This document shows positions 50,812-60,298 of a stretch of DNA of 64,000 nt, one piece after another; position 1 is the stretch's first letter, and each line of letters opens with the position of its first letter. The notes under the pieces are model-generated. The model was not told the origin of the DNA. It saw only the letters and a list, made by a program, of their open reading frames with translations, and ran no database searches. The stretch is from G963677085 sp963677085 (GTDB lineage Bacteria > Planctomycetota > Planctomycetia > Pirellulales > Thermoguttaceae), in NCBI GenBank assembly GCA_963677085.2, contig CAXXFH010000005.1, positions 248,001 through 312,000 on the forward strand, read 5' to 3'. The translations under genes were made by a program, and so were the position numbers.

Positions 50812-53800
50812 TCACTGCCGGTTTGTGGCGGAACCGATCCAAAAGTAGTCGAATCGGCAGGTCCCGGTAAGCGGTTTGCCGGTCGCCAAGTCCAGCCGCA
50901 GTTGCCGTAGCCGACCTTTCCACGCAGGAACGGCGGACAGATCCACAAAGTAGGTTCGGCTTTCGTTGTCGTTGGCCACCACGGTGAATGCCCGGCTCTT
51001 GGCGGCATCCCAGGTCGGGTCGGCTTCGGTCGTAAACATCAAACGCATTTCCGTCGCCGGCGTGTGGTTCTGGAGCCCGATGGTGATCGCCTCTTTCCCA
51101 GAAAGATCAATACCGAGTTGGTCGGCCGAAAGCAGGTGGGCGTCGCGGCTATCCTCGATCGCCAGCACGTAGTAGCCGCCGGCGACGTGTTTTACGGGAT
51201 GGGAAGTGGTCGGCCAGTCTTGATTCGGCCATTGCTGAACACGTGTGCCTGGGTTCACCGCAGTCCACCCTTCTTTGTTCAGGTTCGTGTTGAATTCCCA
51301 GGCTGCGGCGACCGATGTGCCCGGCGGAAGAATATGCACAACGACCATGTCGCTGAACCAAAGCTCGCCATCGTCGGCTACAAGACGTAGCAGGTAGTCG
51401 CCCGGTTTGTCGAAGGTGGCCACCGTTGCGGGAGCATGGACATCGTCCAACGTGACGTTGCCGGGCCCTTCAATCACTTCCCATGTGATCGACAACGGTT
51501 TGCCCGCTGGTTTGCCATCGTCCAGGACGTTGCCGGCCAGGGCAACTTTTCGCAGGTCGGTCCGAATGTCGGGCCCGGCATCGACCACCGGCGGACGGTT
51601 GTAGGGCATCGCGTGGTCGATTTCTTCGGCGGTCGCATACTGCGTATTGTCGCGCAACGTCCAGGACATCAGTTCGGGAGCCTCATTGACGAAGAACTCG
51701 ATGCCAGGAAGGAGGACGTAGCCGTTGCCTTCGATGGTCCCCGTGCTGCAACAAACCGACGGGTCGCGGGCTCGCCCCCAGACAAAGATCTCCGACGGTC
51801 CCAGTTTGTTCGCGGTGTTGTTCTTGATGAATCGCGAATTGCGGATCTCGATATTCGTGGTTTGGGGCGTCTTCAGTCCCAGAACCTCGATGGCCGCTCC
51901 GGCGTTATTTTCGAAGGTGCAGTGATCGATCAGGCAACCGTTACCTCGGCACTCGAAGTCAATGCCGCCTTCGTCGTGGCTGCCCGAATCGGGCTGGTTG
52001 CGGAAATAGCAGTTGCGGATGATCAGGCCCTGGGGATCGGCAAGCATGATACCCATCGTGCCGGCGCTGGCGTGCCAGCCCGACGCGTCAAAGATGCTGT
52101 TCCGCAGAATCGTGCGGCGAATGTTGACAAGGAACGGATGAGGCGACGTGTTGTGGACAAGATTGTCGTGGCAGTAGACGCGATCGACAACCACGTCGTC
52201 CCCACGCACGAAGAAGCCCGAGGAGCATTGAAACATCTCGCAGTCTCGAAGCACCAGGTCTGTGGCTGTTGCCCCGGCGATGGCGATTCCGGGCGAGTTG
52301 TGCACTCCGTCGCCCTTCGCCCCCCGACGGTCGCGCCATTCGGGGATCCCATGAGCATTGAACCGATAGAGACCCTCGATGTGATGCGCGATGCAGTCTT
52401 CAATCACCAATCCCCGGTGTCCCGACTCCGTGTAGTCGACGATCAGCCCCTTGCCGGCATGGCAGACGACCAGATTGCGGATGCGAAGATAATCTGGATT
52501 TTGCACCAGGGCACAGCGGTCGTCGATGTCCCAGTTACGGCGGATGATCGGACGGGCACCAGTACCATACGCCCCGATTTCCGCCCAGTTATCCTCGGTG
52601 CCGCGGGCCGAGATATTGAGTTCTTGGTTGAAGACGCTCCCGCGCCGCAATAGAAGCCTCTCTCCAGGACCGAGAACCAACCCGCCCAGATTCGTGAAAT
52701 CTTTCCAAGGTGTATCTGGCGACGTGCCGCAATGGGCATTGTTCCCTGCGACGCTGTCGATGTAGTAGGTCGTCGCTTTCTTGTTGTCGGCAACGGTCAA
52801 TGGAAGTCGTTCTGAGGCCGAGGGTGGCGGCCCATCGTCGTTCGGGAAGAACACCAACGGCTGCCGCGACTTCAAAGGTCGAATGCCGACCGCTGTCACT
52901 TCGATCTCACCAGTTGCGATGGTCGCTGCATCGGCCTCGACCGTCCACTCGATCGTCTTTTCGGCCCCCGTCGGCATGTCACCCAACTCGTGGATCTCCT
53001 CGCCCAGACAGCGTGTCGCCGCCGGCAGATTGAATCGAACAACCACCTGCTCGGCTGCCGTGCCGACGTTGCGGATTGTCTTCGTCAGCTTTTCCGGACG
53101 TCCGGCAAGCAAGATCGCATGCTCCTGACTTACGTCGCGCACCTGAAGCGTCGGGAGCCTGGGGTTCTCGATTCTTAGGTTGTCGATCAGTCCACCAAGA
53201 CCACCGATCAAGAGAGGATTGTCAGTCGGCTTCGCCAGCCCGGACCGCGTCACGCGGCTTCGCTTGCCGTTGACGTCCAGCGTCAGATAAGCGCCGTCCC
53301 AGTTGGCCGTCAACCGATACCACTGGCCCGGCATCACGCGTTGCTTGCAGGACACGCGTGGCTCCCAACCGTCGAGATTAACGAAAAAGGCGAAGCATCC
53401 TCCTTCCTTCTGCGAATTCAAGCGGAGTTGGTATTCGCCATTCTTAATGACGAGGTAACGACCCTCGGCCGGTAGTTGTTCGAAATATACAGAGCAGTCG
53501 ATGCGGAATCCCGGGGCAAGTTGCAGGTCGAGATTACTCGCAACCTGCACCGCGTGGGAGCCGGACTTAAGCGCCTGTCCACCCGGAACGGGCACAAAGT
53601 CGGCATCCTTTCCCGACAGGTGGTTCCTGTGTTCGGAGGAGTCACGAAGGTTGCCCTCAAAAAGCCACTGCGCGACACCGACGGGTGGGGCATTGGGATT
53701 CTCGATGCGCACCTCGTCCAGCACACCTTCGAACAGCCCCAACTCCAACGGTTCACTCGCCGGCAACGGAACACCAGACCGCTTCGCGCTCACCCGGTCG

Positions 53801-54297
53801 CCGTTGACATCGATCCAGATTTCCTTTCCGTCCCAACCTGCGATCAGGTGATACCACACGCCCGGCTCGGCCGGTACCTTGGAACGAACCCGCGGTTCCC
53901 ATCCGTCCAGGTTGAGGAAAAAAGAAAACCGTCCACCCTCCTGCGGCGGATCCACCCGCAGTTGATAGGCACGATCCTTGATCAACAGCGGTTGCCAACT
54001 CGTACCGATGGCATCGAGTTTGACCCAGCATTCAATCCGCAGTCCGGGTGCCGACCGCAATTCTGGGCTGTCGGGCACGACCGCCGGACCTTGGCCGCAT
54101 CGAAGGCCTTGGCCGTTATGCCCCGGCACAAAGGAAACCGACGTTGCGAAGGCTTCGTTGCCGCATCCGGACCGGTCTGCCAGACTGCCATCGAAGGTCC
54201 AAACGGCCACCGCAGGATGCTCTTCGGCACGGCCTTCAGACAAGCAACTTGCCAGGACGACGAGAAAAAAACACGTGGCGAGGGAATAACGTTCCAC
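50812..54297 (-). CDS. Large secreted LamG / right-handed beta-helix protein
   Basis: A 1161-residue exported protein. Signal peptide 1-24; two LamG/concanavalin-like domains (about 30-200 and 205-370; both contain the same fragment FF-NLDGWEPRV, so they look duplicated); an Ig/CARDB-like segment (about 375-490, KTIRNVGTAAEQVVVRFNLP); a right-handed parallel beta-helix (about 510-890, many I-R-N and D-C short repeats); a PKD-like domain (about 900-985, DAGPDIRTDLRKVALAG); and a C-terminal beta-sandwich (about 995-1161). GTG start at 54297 with GAAGG 7 bases upstream. Beta-helix proteins of this type are often polysaccharide lyases or glycosidases (PL6, GH28-like), but no catalytic set is assignable. 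Substrate unknown. Confidence 0.75.
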   Translation of the reverse strand: MERYSLATCFFLVVLASCLSEGRAEEHPAVAVWTFDGSLADRSGCGNEAFATSVSFVPGHNGQGLRCGQGPAVVPDSPELRSAPGLRIECWVKLDAIGTSWQPLLIKDRAYQLRVDPPQEGGRFSFFLNLDGWEPRVRSKVPAEPGVWYHLIAGWDGKEIWIDVNGDRVSAKRSGVPLPASEPLELGLFEGVLDEVRIENPNAPPVGVAQWLFEGNLRDSSEHRNHLSGKDADFVPVPGGQALKSGSHAVQVASNLDLQLAPGFRIDCSVYFEQLPAEGRYLVIKNGEYQLRLNSQKEGGCFAFFVNLDGWEPRVSCKQRVMPGQWYRLTANWDGAYLTLDVNGKRSRVTRSGLAKPTDNPLLIGGLGGLIDNLRIENPRLPTLQVRDVSQEHAILLAGRPEKLTKTIRNVGTAAEQVVVRFNLPAATRCLGEEIHELGDMPTGAEKTIEWTVEADAATIATGEIEVTAVGIRPLKSRQPLVFFPNDDGPPPSASERLPLTVADNKKATTYYIDSVAGNNAHCGTSPDTPWKDFTNLGGLVLGPGERLLLRRGSVFNQELNISARGTEDNWAEIGAYGTGARPIIRRNWDIDDRCALVQNPDYLRIRNLVVCHAGKGLIVDYTESGHRGLVIEDCIAHHIEGLYRFNAHGIPEWRDRRGAKGDGVHNSPGIAIAGATATDLVLRDCEMFQCSSGFFVRGDDVVVDRVYCHDNLVHNTSPHPFLVNIRRTILRNSIFDASGWHASAGTMGIMLADPQGLIIRNCYFRNQPDSGSHDEGGIDFECRGNGCLIDHCTFENNAGAAIEVLGLKTPQTTNIEIRNSRFIKNNTANKLGPSEIFVWGRARDPSVCCSTGTIEGNGYVLLPGIEFFVNEAPELMSWTLRDNTQYATAEEIDHAMPYNRPPVVDAGPDIRTDLRKVALAGNVLDDGKPAGKPLSITWEVIEGPGNVTLDDVHAPATVATFDKPGDYLLRLVADDGELWFSDMVVVHILPPGTSVAAAWEFNTNLNKEGWTAVNPGTRVQQWPNQDWPTTSHPVKHVAGGYYVLAIEDSRDAHLLSADQLGIDLSGKEAITIGLQNHTPATEMRLMFTTEADPTWDAAKSRAFTVVANDNESRTYFVDLSAVPAWKGRLRQLRLDLATGKPLTGTCRFDYFWIGSATNRQ

Positions 54298-55021
54298 CGG
54301 ATTGCCTTCTTGTCCGAGATTTTCTTTTTGCGGTGAGCCTGAAACTGCGTTCTATTGTGGAGCAGAAAAGAAATGCCACGAGGTGAACAGGTCAGGCATG
54401 TGTAATTGCGGTACTGAGAATCGATAGACTCGTTTGGCCATCCATCTTACTTACCACGGCGGCGCCCTGTTCCTACTGATAATCTCGTCCTCGTATGCTG
54501 TCAAGGACGTGCGCCATTTGCTATGCAGCCCGCCGGGGAGCTAAAAAAGCCGATTTCCACGGTGGCCACGGACCAGAAGTTGGGCATTTTCAGAGTGATG
54601 ACCTGCTTCTCCGGGCGATGTTTTTGCCAAGGTACACTTGGCCGGTGAGAACGTCGTCCTGTGACAGCAACTGGCGGATTACACACCGATACACGCGTGT
54701 TGCGTGATCGTCAACGATGGCTCGCCTCGCGGACGCACGGCTACCGGTCTACGATTGACGGCGAAGCAGCTTGATTTACACAGCATTCTAGACCTGTACT
54801 TACCCATTTTCTCGGTCGTCACCCAATTCGATATGTGCCCATGTGGCGGGCGGAATTGGCGGATGGAATCTTTGGGAAGGGATAGGTTGTCGGCGTCATC
54901 TACCGATAATTGGACCGGTGGCGTTTCGCGTGATAACGTAGGGAGTGGCACAGTGGCGTCTTCGGGCGTTTTCAACCCGTATTGACTTTTTTTTCTGAAC
55001 CAGAAAGACGGGGGATTACTT
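54298..55021. other. Gene-free interval ahead of the sialidase-like gene
   Basis: About 720 bases with no credible gene. Near 54988 a run of T's (TTGACTTTTTTTTC) precedes the next gene. The sequence here is visibly more AT-rich than before 54.3 kb. No repeat from the other families was found. Confidence 0.45.
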
Positions 55022-56242
55022 GTGATCGCACGAATGAGCATTTTGAAGGTCTGTCTTCTTGCCATACTCAGCATGGCCGTCTTGAGTTCTGTTCGAACGT
55101 CATTCGCTCGGGAAACACAGACCCCGCCGCCGGGCGTCGTGATCGATAAGAGCCTGGATTTCAAGCACATTCACGTCGGCTCGCCCAGCATGGAGATTCT
55201 GCCCGATGGTACGTACGTAGCCTCGCACGACTGGTTCGGCTCCGCGTACCGGAACAGGAAGGTAACGGTTGTCTTCCAGTCGAAAGACAAAGGCACGACG
55301 TGGCACAAAATCTCCGAATTCGAAGGCCAGAAAGGAAGCATGATGTTTTCCGTAGGGGATGTGCTGTGGCATATTGGCTGGTGCACGCCAGGCATAAAAG
55401 GCAAAAGCACCAACTGTATCGCCATTCGTCGCTCCGACGACGGCGGCAAGACGTGGACCGTTCCGACTGACGAGAAATCTGGCCTGCTGCTCTCCGACAA
55501 ACACTATTTCGTCGACCCGGCCCCAGTTCTGTTCTACAAGGGGCGAATCTGGAAGGAGGTCGAGGTCGTTGGCCCGAGAGACAAGGGGCCACGCAATTGG
55601 GCGACCGGTTTCCAGCCGATGGTTGCAAGCGCCCCGCAGGACGCCGATTTGCTCGACAAAGCGAACTGGACGTTCAGCAACCCCGTTGCGTGGACATCCC
55701 GCCCCGGCTTGGGAGGCTGGCTAGAAGGTAACGTGCTTTTTACACCGGAAGGCAATCTGATTATCCAGATGCGCGTCGATGATATTAAACGCGGTGGCAA
55801 GGCCGCGCAAATTCAGGTTTCCGACGACGGCAAAACCGCGTCCTACGATTCCGCGTCCGGCTTTGTTTCGATGCCCGGCGGCTGCAAGAAGTTTGTCATC
55901 AAGTTCGACGAAGTCACCAAGAAATACTGGTCGCTAGTCGACTGGGTGCATCCCGACGACGTCGATGCGCCCGACAAGGAGCGCGTCCGCAACACGCTGG
56001 CGTTGGTTTGCAGCAACGACTTGAAAAACTGGGAAATCCGCACGATCGTCTTTCGACACCCCAGCACGAACATCGGGTTCCAGTACTGCGATTGGCGCGT
56101 CGAAGGCGACGACATGGTCTTCGTCTGCCGTCTTGCCTGGCAGGGCGCCCCGAACTGCCACGATGCGAACTATCTGACGTTCCACCGCCTGAAAAACTTC
56201 CGAACGTTGACCCGCGACAATGACGCCGTTCCGTTCGAGTGA
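55022..56242 (+). CDS. Secreted sialidase-like (BNR-repeat) protein
   Basis: A 406-residue exported protein. Signal peptide KVCLLAILSMAVLSSVRTSFA. A six-bladed propeller-type sequence shows two Asp-box repeats, SKDKGTTWHKI and S-D-D-G-G-K-T-W-T, the first-blade sequence GSPSMEILPDGTYVASHDWFG, and later W-S-L-V-D-W. Asp boxes mark sialidases and related neuraminidases, though many such proteins have other activities. GTG at 55022 with GGGGGA 6 bases upstream; an ATG at 55034 is the alternative. Forty bases downstream begins the GH10-like gene, probably co-transcribed. Substrate unknown. Confidence 0.8.
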   Translation: MIARMSILKVCLLAILSMAVLSSVRTSFARETQTPPPGVVIDKSLDFKHIHVGSPSMEILPDGTYVASHDWFGSAYRNRKVTVVFQSKDKGTTWHKISEFEGQKGSMMFSVGDVLWHIGWCTPGIKGKSTNCIAIRRSDDGGKTWTVPTDEKSGLLLSDKHYFVDPAPVLFYKGRIWKEVEVVGPRDKGPRNWATGFQPMVASAPQDADLLDKANWTFSNPVAWTSRPGLGGWLEGNVLFTPEGNLIIQMRVDDIKRGGKAAQIQVSDDGKTASYDSASGFVSMPGGCKKFVIKFDEVTKKYWSLVDWVHPDDVDAPDKERVRNTLALVCSNDLKNWEIRTIVFRHPSTNIGFQYCDWRVEGDDMVFVCRLAWQGAPNCHDANYLTFHRLKNFRTLTRDNDAVPFE

Positions 56243-56281
56243 TTGTCCGGGCCAGCAGTAATATTTGAGAATGAGGATGCC

Positions 56282-57817
56282 ATGAACATGAGAAGCCTAT
56301 TCGTCGTTTGGTGCAGTCTGCGATGGGCAGGGCTCTTGTGGGGAGCGGCCGGTCTCGTTTACGCACAGAAGCCGATGCTGATTATCAACGAAGATAATGA
56401 TCACTTTTTCAAGAAACCAACTGAGTTGATGACGGAGGCCGATCTTCGGGCGTACATCGACCAGTTTGCCGACACAAAGGTAACCCACTTCTTCATGTGT
56501 CCCAACGGCCAGCGGACCAGTTACCGCTCCGCGGTACACGAGGCGATCTGGGATGAGGTGGGTGGCGAGATGCCGCAAAACATTTGGTGTGTGAACGCGA
56601 AGACGCTGCACGACAAAGGCATCGACCCTTATCAGGTGTGGATCAAAAGGTGTCGCGAGAAGGGAATCAGTCCCTGGTTTACGATGCGGATGAATGACGT
56701 GCATTTCGTGACCACCGCCAACTATTTCCGGAACACCAATTTCTGGCGAAAACGCCCAGATCTTTGGCGGATCCCGAATGCCAAGAGCGGGAGGTGGACG
56801 GATTATGCTTTCGACTATTCTCAAAAGGAAGTCCGCGACTATCACTTGGCGCTGGTCCGTGAGTTGTTCGAGCGGTACGACATTGACGGGTTTGAAATGG
56901 ACTGGATGCGTTTCTGCTACCACCTGACGCCTGGCAAGGAAAGGCAACAGGCGTCCGTCCTGACGGAGTTTACACGCGAGGTCAGAATGATCGCCAAGAG
57001 TTGGGAAGCCAAACGCGGCCACGCCATACGGCTCTCGGCGCGGATCCCATGCCACCCGGATGCAGCCGCAGGGTTGGGGATGGACGGCATCGAATGGGCA
57101 AAGCAGGGGCTGGTCGACATGCTCGTCGTCTCGCCCTTCTTTTCCAGCAGCGATTTCGACATTCCTATTGAAATATGGAAAGAGCGGCTGGGCGAACGGG
57201 CAGCGAAGATCCCTGTCGTCCCCGCGATCGACAACGGTCTCGCCCCTTATCCGGGCGCGCCACGCATTGCCAACGACCTTGCCCTGCTCTATGGCTGGGC
57301 GGCCACCTCACGTTACCGGGGAGCAGACTCGTTTTATCTCTTCAACTGGGTCTATTTCCCGCTGGACAAGCCGGCGTTCCGTCCTATCCTCGACAAGGGT
57401 TTCGATGTAGAGACGGTTTTGAACGCCACACGCCGTCATCCGGTTTGCTATCGCGACACAGTGCCGCAGGGCTTTCCGGACGGCGCGCAATTGCCGAAAA
57501 CAACGGACAAGGCCGCGACCTTTGTGATCCCCACGGGGAAGAGACCATCATCCGGGAAAGTGGTCGTCATCATCGGGCTGGCTGACAAAGCGGGGGGCGA
57601 GGAAGCGGCGTTTGCTGCCAGATTGAACGGCAATCCATCAGCCGCCTGTTCAGACGTCGCCGGCCAACTGAAGAAGTACGGTGCGAAAACGGTACGGGCA
57701 CTGCGATTCGAGTTTTCACTGGACGCCGCATGCGACGGCGCAAACACCGTGGCGGTCGACCCGACGACCGGCATGCCGCAGCAAATCATCTGGGCGGAAA
57801 TCGAATTCACTCCGTGA
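56282..57817 (+). CDS. Secreted GH10-like TIM-barrel glycoside hydrolase-like protein
   Basis: A 511-residue exported protein. Leader MRSLFVVWCSLRWAGLLWGA, then PMLIINEDNDHF, an extended barrel with HFFMCPNGQRTSY, DGFEMDWMRFCY, HAIRLSARIPCHPDA, DMLVVSPFFSSS and FNWVYFPLDKP. This resembles the planctomycete/Bacteroidetes GH10-like family (GHL10-type), whose members sit beside sialidases and sulfatases. The Glu in GFEMDW and the later acidic residues are candidate catalysts. ATG 56282 with GAGGA upstream is used; the frame opens at 56243. Follows the sialidase-like gene by 39 bases. Confidence 0.7.
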   Translation: MNMRSLFVVWCSLRWAGLLWGAAGLVYAQKPMLIINEDNDHFFKKPTELMTEADLRAYIDQFADTKVTHFFMCPNGQRTSYRSAVHEAIWDEVGGEMPQNIWCVNAKTLHDKGIDPYQVWIKRCREKGISPWFTMRMNDVHFVTTANYFRNTNFWRKRPDLWRIPNAKSGRWTDYAFDYSQKEVRDYHLALVRELFERYDIDGFEMDWMRFCYHLTPGKERQQASVLTEFTREVRMIAKSWEAKRGHAIRLSARIPCHPDAAAGLGMDGIEWAKQGLVDMLVVSPFFSSSDFDIPIEIWKERLGERAAKIPVVPAIDNGLAPYPGAPRIANDLALLYGWAATSRYRGADSFYLFNWVYFPLDKPAFRPILDKGFDVETVLNATRRHPVCYRDTVPQGFPDGAQLPKTTDKAATFVIPTGKRPSSGKVVVIIGLADKAGGEEAAFAARLNGNPSAACSDVAGQLKKYGAKTVRALRFEFSLDAACDGANTVAVDPTTGMPQQIIWAEIEFTP

Positions 57818-57832
57818 GGTTGCCTGTATATT

Positions 57833-57943
57833 ACTAACCTCAAAGATCGTTAAGTTTTTGACAAAGATTAGCGACCAGCGGGAGCGGATTCTTGCCTGGG
57901 TGCGGTAGCATCGTTTGGTTGGCGGCCCTGCCGCCCTGTGTGG
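57833..57943 (+). repeat. Dispersed ~110-bp repeat R1, third copy
   Basis: ACTAACCTCAAAGATCGTTA, GATTAGCGACCAGCGGGAGC and GGCGGCCCTGCCGCC in order; about nine of ten bases match the copy at 29583-29691. It occupies the gap between two convergent genes. Confidence 0.85.
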
Positions 57944-57967
57944 ACACTGAGGTACCCTGTTGATTCG

Positions 57968-60013
57968 CTATTTCCGTTCCATTGGGAAATCAACTTTCAC
58001 ATGCTTCAGAAGTGCCCTGCCTTTTTCGTATTGATCCCAATCGAGCAGATCCTCTTCCGATAGGGAGGAGATGAACGACGAGATTTCCTTTGCGCCAAGG
58101 ATGCTCTTTTCCATAGGCTTGTATCCTTTCACCTTCGCCCGTAGCCTTTGGAAAAGCCTTGCCTCGACGCGGAGCTTTCCGTCTTTCGCCTTTAGAGACG
58201 TTATCGTTTTTCCCGCATCGGTGATTTCAATCTCTGCGTTGAGTGGCGCCTTTGTGTTGGCATCAAACACATGCATCTCGATTTTTGCAGTGGCTGGCGC
58301 GGGCGTCTTCCAGTCGCCAAAATAGAAGGGGCTCGAGGCGGCGATGACTCGGCCAGACTTCCCGTCAATTGAGCACATCGCGCTATACCAGGCCTTCTCC
58401 TTTTCGATCACCTCGAATTCGAAATAAACCTTACCCGACGGTGGAACAACCGCGGACAATTGCTTGAACGGTCTCCCTTTCCGGGAAACGTTGATTTTCA
58501 CTTTTTCCTTCGGGTGGTAGTGCAAGACGACGGACGCGTTTCGGGCCTTTGGCCCTGTCGGGAACGTCTCTCCACATGTTCTGCCATCGATCTTGAAAAT
58601 CAACAAGGCTCCATCCCAGGAGATTGTCGTTCTTCCTTTCTTGAAGGCCGCGACGATGCTTTCTCTGTTCAGGACTCCTCCCTCGGGGTTGATGAAAGTG
58701 GCGCCCATTGTGCCTGGGGACCTGCCCACATCGAAGGCGGCATCGCTTGTCGCCGTTCGGCACAGCTTATATCCCCGGTTGAGAAAGGTGGACCATAGTC
58801 GTTCGCTACGGGCATTCCACGAGGTGTAGAAGTCGAACCCGCAGATGAGTTCCGGGGCTCCAAGTAGGGTAAAAGGCAATTCCCTGTATCTCATGTGTCC
58901 ACAAAGCGGATGGACAGGGATTGCCACTCCGCCTTTTGCTATTATGTCGGTCTTGATCGCTTCCATGTTTGAGTAGCTTGGATAGGGCAGCGCCTTCTCG
59001 GGAGGGTCTATTCCAACGTTGCCGATATGTCCACGCTTGGTCTTTGGATATTCCGAGTTCAATGCCAGGAAGAGGTCTTCCCCGCCTTCCTGCAAGGCTA
59101 TTAAGGCATTGTCGACCTTCAAACCGTCATTGTTAAAACGGGAGGAAAGGTAGAACCAGCGGTAGCCTTCCGCACGAAAGATAAACGCGATGAAAGGGAT
59201 GTTTACTTTGTAGATGTTCTCCCCGTGGAAGCCATGCGCATGGAAGTCTCCCTTGAACCAGCCTTCCGACGATGGTTCGAAAAGCCGACTCATTTCGATT
59301 TCGAGGTAGTTCTTTTTCTTTGCCTGAATTTCCATGGTGGCAATTGACGGGACGTAACCATCGACCTTTACGGCAACCTGCAACTTCCCCGGTCTCGCCG
59401 AAAAAGCAAAGTCGCCGGAAGTCCAATATCTTCTGTTTTTCTGATGCCAGACGCCGGGCGCCACATCGTCCCTTCCACCATAGGGATTTCCGGTGACGTC
59501 GAACCATCGTATCGGGCCGGCGGAGTCGCGCAACTCGAAATATGCGGGGATTTTTGCCCCGGTTGCCTTGTCCTTTACGCATCCCGCGACAAGCCCGCAA
59601 GGCGTCTTCGACTTTTCCATGGCAATGCGAACGGAGGCTGTTTCTCCATTGACAATCGAAATCCCTGGCGAGATGGAGTCCTCCATGCCTAGGGCGACAG
59701 TCTTGACCGAGTACTTGGCATCGGAGAGCTTATGGAAGGAGAATACCCCATCGGTTCCCGTGTGCGTCAGCATTCCGTTGTCGGTCATTACGAAGGCGTT
59801 CGTGAGAGGAACGCCGGAGCCGTCCGTGACTACGCCTCGGATTTGGCCGGATCCCTTTCCGTGGAGTTCCGCTGATAGCTCATTCGGCGCCGCACCCTTG
59901 GCAGTTGTTGGCGCGTCCGAAGGCACGGTTTCATCGCCGCGAATGTCCGTCGGCAAGAACGAAAGGACGGCCGTGGCCAGGAGGAGCATCAGCGCCGTCA
60001 ACTTGTTGTTCAT
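57968..60013 (-). CDS. Secreted protein with Cna-like repeat and PHP-type metallohydrolase domain
   Basis: A 681-residue exported protein. Signal peptide (TALMLLLATAVLSFLP), a carboxypeptidase-regulatory/Cna-type domain (about 55-140, SGQIRGVVTDGSGVPLTNA), a further beta-rich region, then a PHP-like domain opened by WFKGDFHAHGFHGEN near residue 257 and followed by NSEYPKTKRGHIGN and VAIPVHPLCGHM. That H-x-H start is the mark of PHP/CehA-McbA-type metallophosphoesterases. A second CnaB-like domain lies near the C-terminus (about 600-650). GGAAGA is 7 bases before the ATG at 60013. Activity probably phosphoesterase or carbamate/glycan-ester hydrolase; unsure. Confidence 0.75.
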   Translation of the reverse strand: MNNKLTALMLLLATAVLSFLPTDIRGDETVPSDAPTTAKGAAPNELSAELHGKGSGQIRGVVTDGSGVPLTNAFVMTDNGMLTHTGTDGVFSFHKLSDAKYSVKTVALGMEDSISPGISIVNGETASVRIAMEKSKTPCGLVAGCVKDKATGAKIPAYFELRDSAGPIRWFDVTGNPYGGRDDVAPGVWHQKNRRYWTSGDFAFSARPGKLQVAVKVDGYVPSIATMEIQAKKKNYLEIEMSRLFEPSSEGWFKGDFHAHGFHGENIYKVNIPFIAFIFRAEGYRWFYLSSRFNNDGLKVDNALIALQEGGEDLFLALNSEYPKTKRGHIGNVGIDPPEKALPYPSYSNMEAIKTDIIAKGGVAIPVHPLCGHMRYRELPFTLLGAPELICGFDFYTSWNARSERLWSTFLNRGYKLCRTATSDAAFDVGRSPGTMGATFINPEGGVLNRESIVAAFKKGRTTISWDGALLIFKIDGRTCGETFPTGPKARNASVVLHYHPKEKVKINVSRKGRPFKQLSAVVPPSGKVYFEFEVIEKEKAWYSAMCSIDGKSGRVIAASSPFYFGDWKTPAPATAKIEMHVFDANTKAPLNAEIEITDAGKTITSLKAKDGKLRVEARLFQRLRAKVKGYKPMEKSILGAKEISSFISSLSEEDLLDWDQYEKGRALLKHVKVDFPMERK

Positions 60014-60298
60014 GGTTTCATCTTCCGTTGGTTGTTTCTTGGCGTCTTCATGTCTTGGCGAGAGCTTTCGGCTTGGCCTTTTCGCGTTCACGAGTCCCTT
60101 GCGTCAGCCCGCGGAAGCGGAACCGCATCCAGCAATTGTATCCGCCGCCGCAGCGCGCGTCGAATCGGGAAACGACCGCGTGTCAGCCCTCGAAATTTGA
60201 CGCGCGCTTCGTTGGCGGGTAGGTTTGAAGTGGACTTTCTGGAAGAGGCGACGCCGTTGCTTCCTTTTTTCCATGCTTGAATACGAGGACAATTCCCC

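Noticed and set aside
54679..55170. 163-residue minus-strand frame ahead of the sialidase-like gene
   Set aside because: No recognised family, no Shine-Dalgarno, and it overlaps the signal-peptide region of the plus-strand gene.
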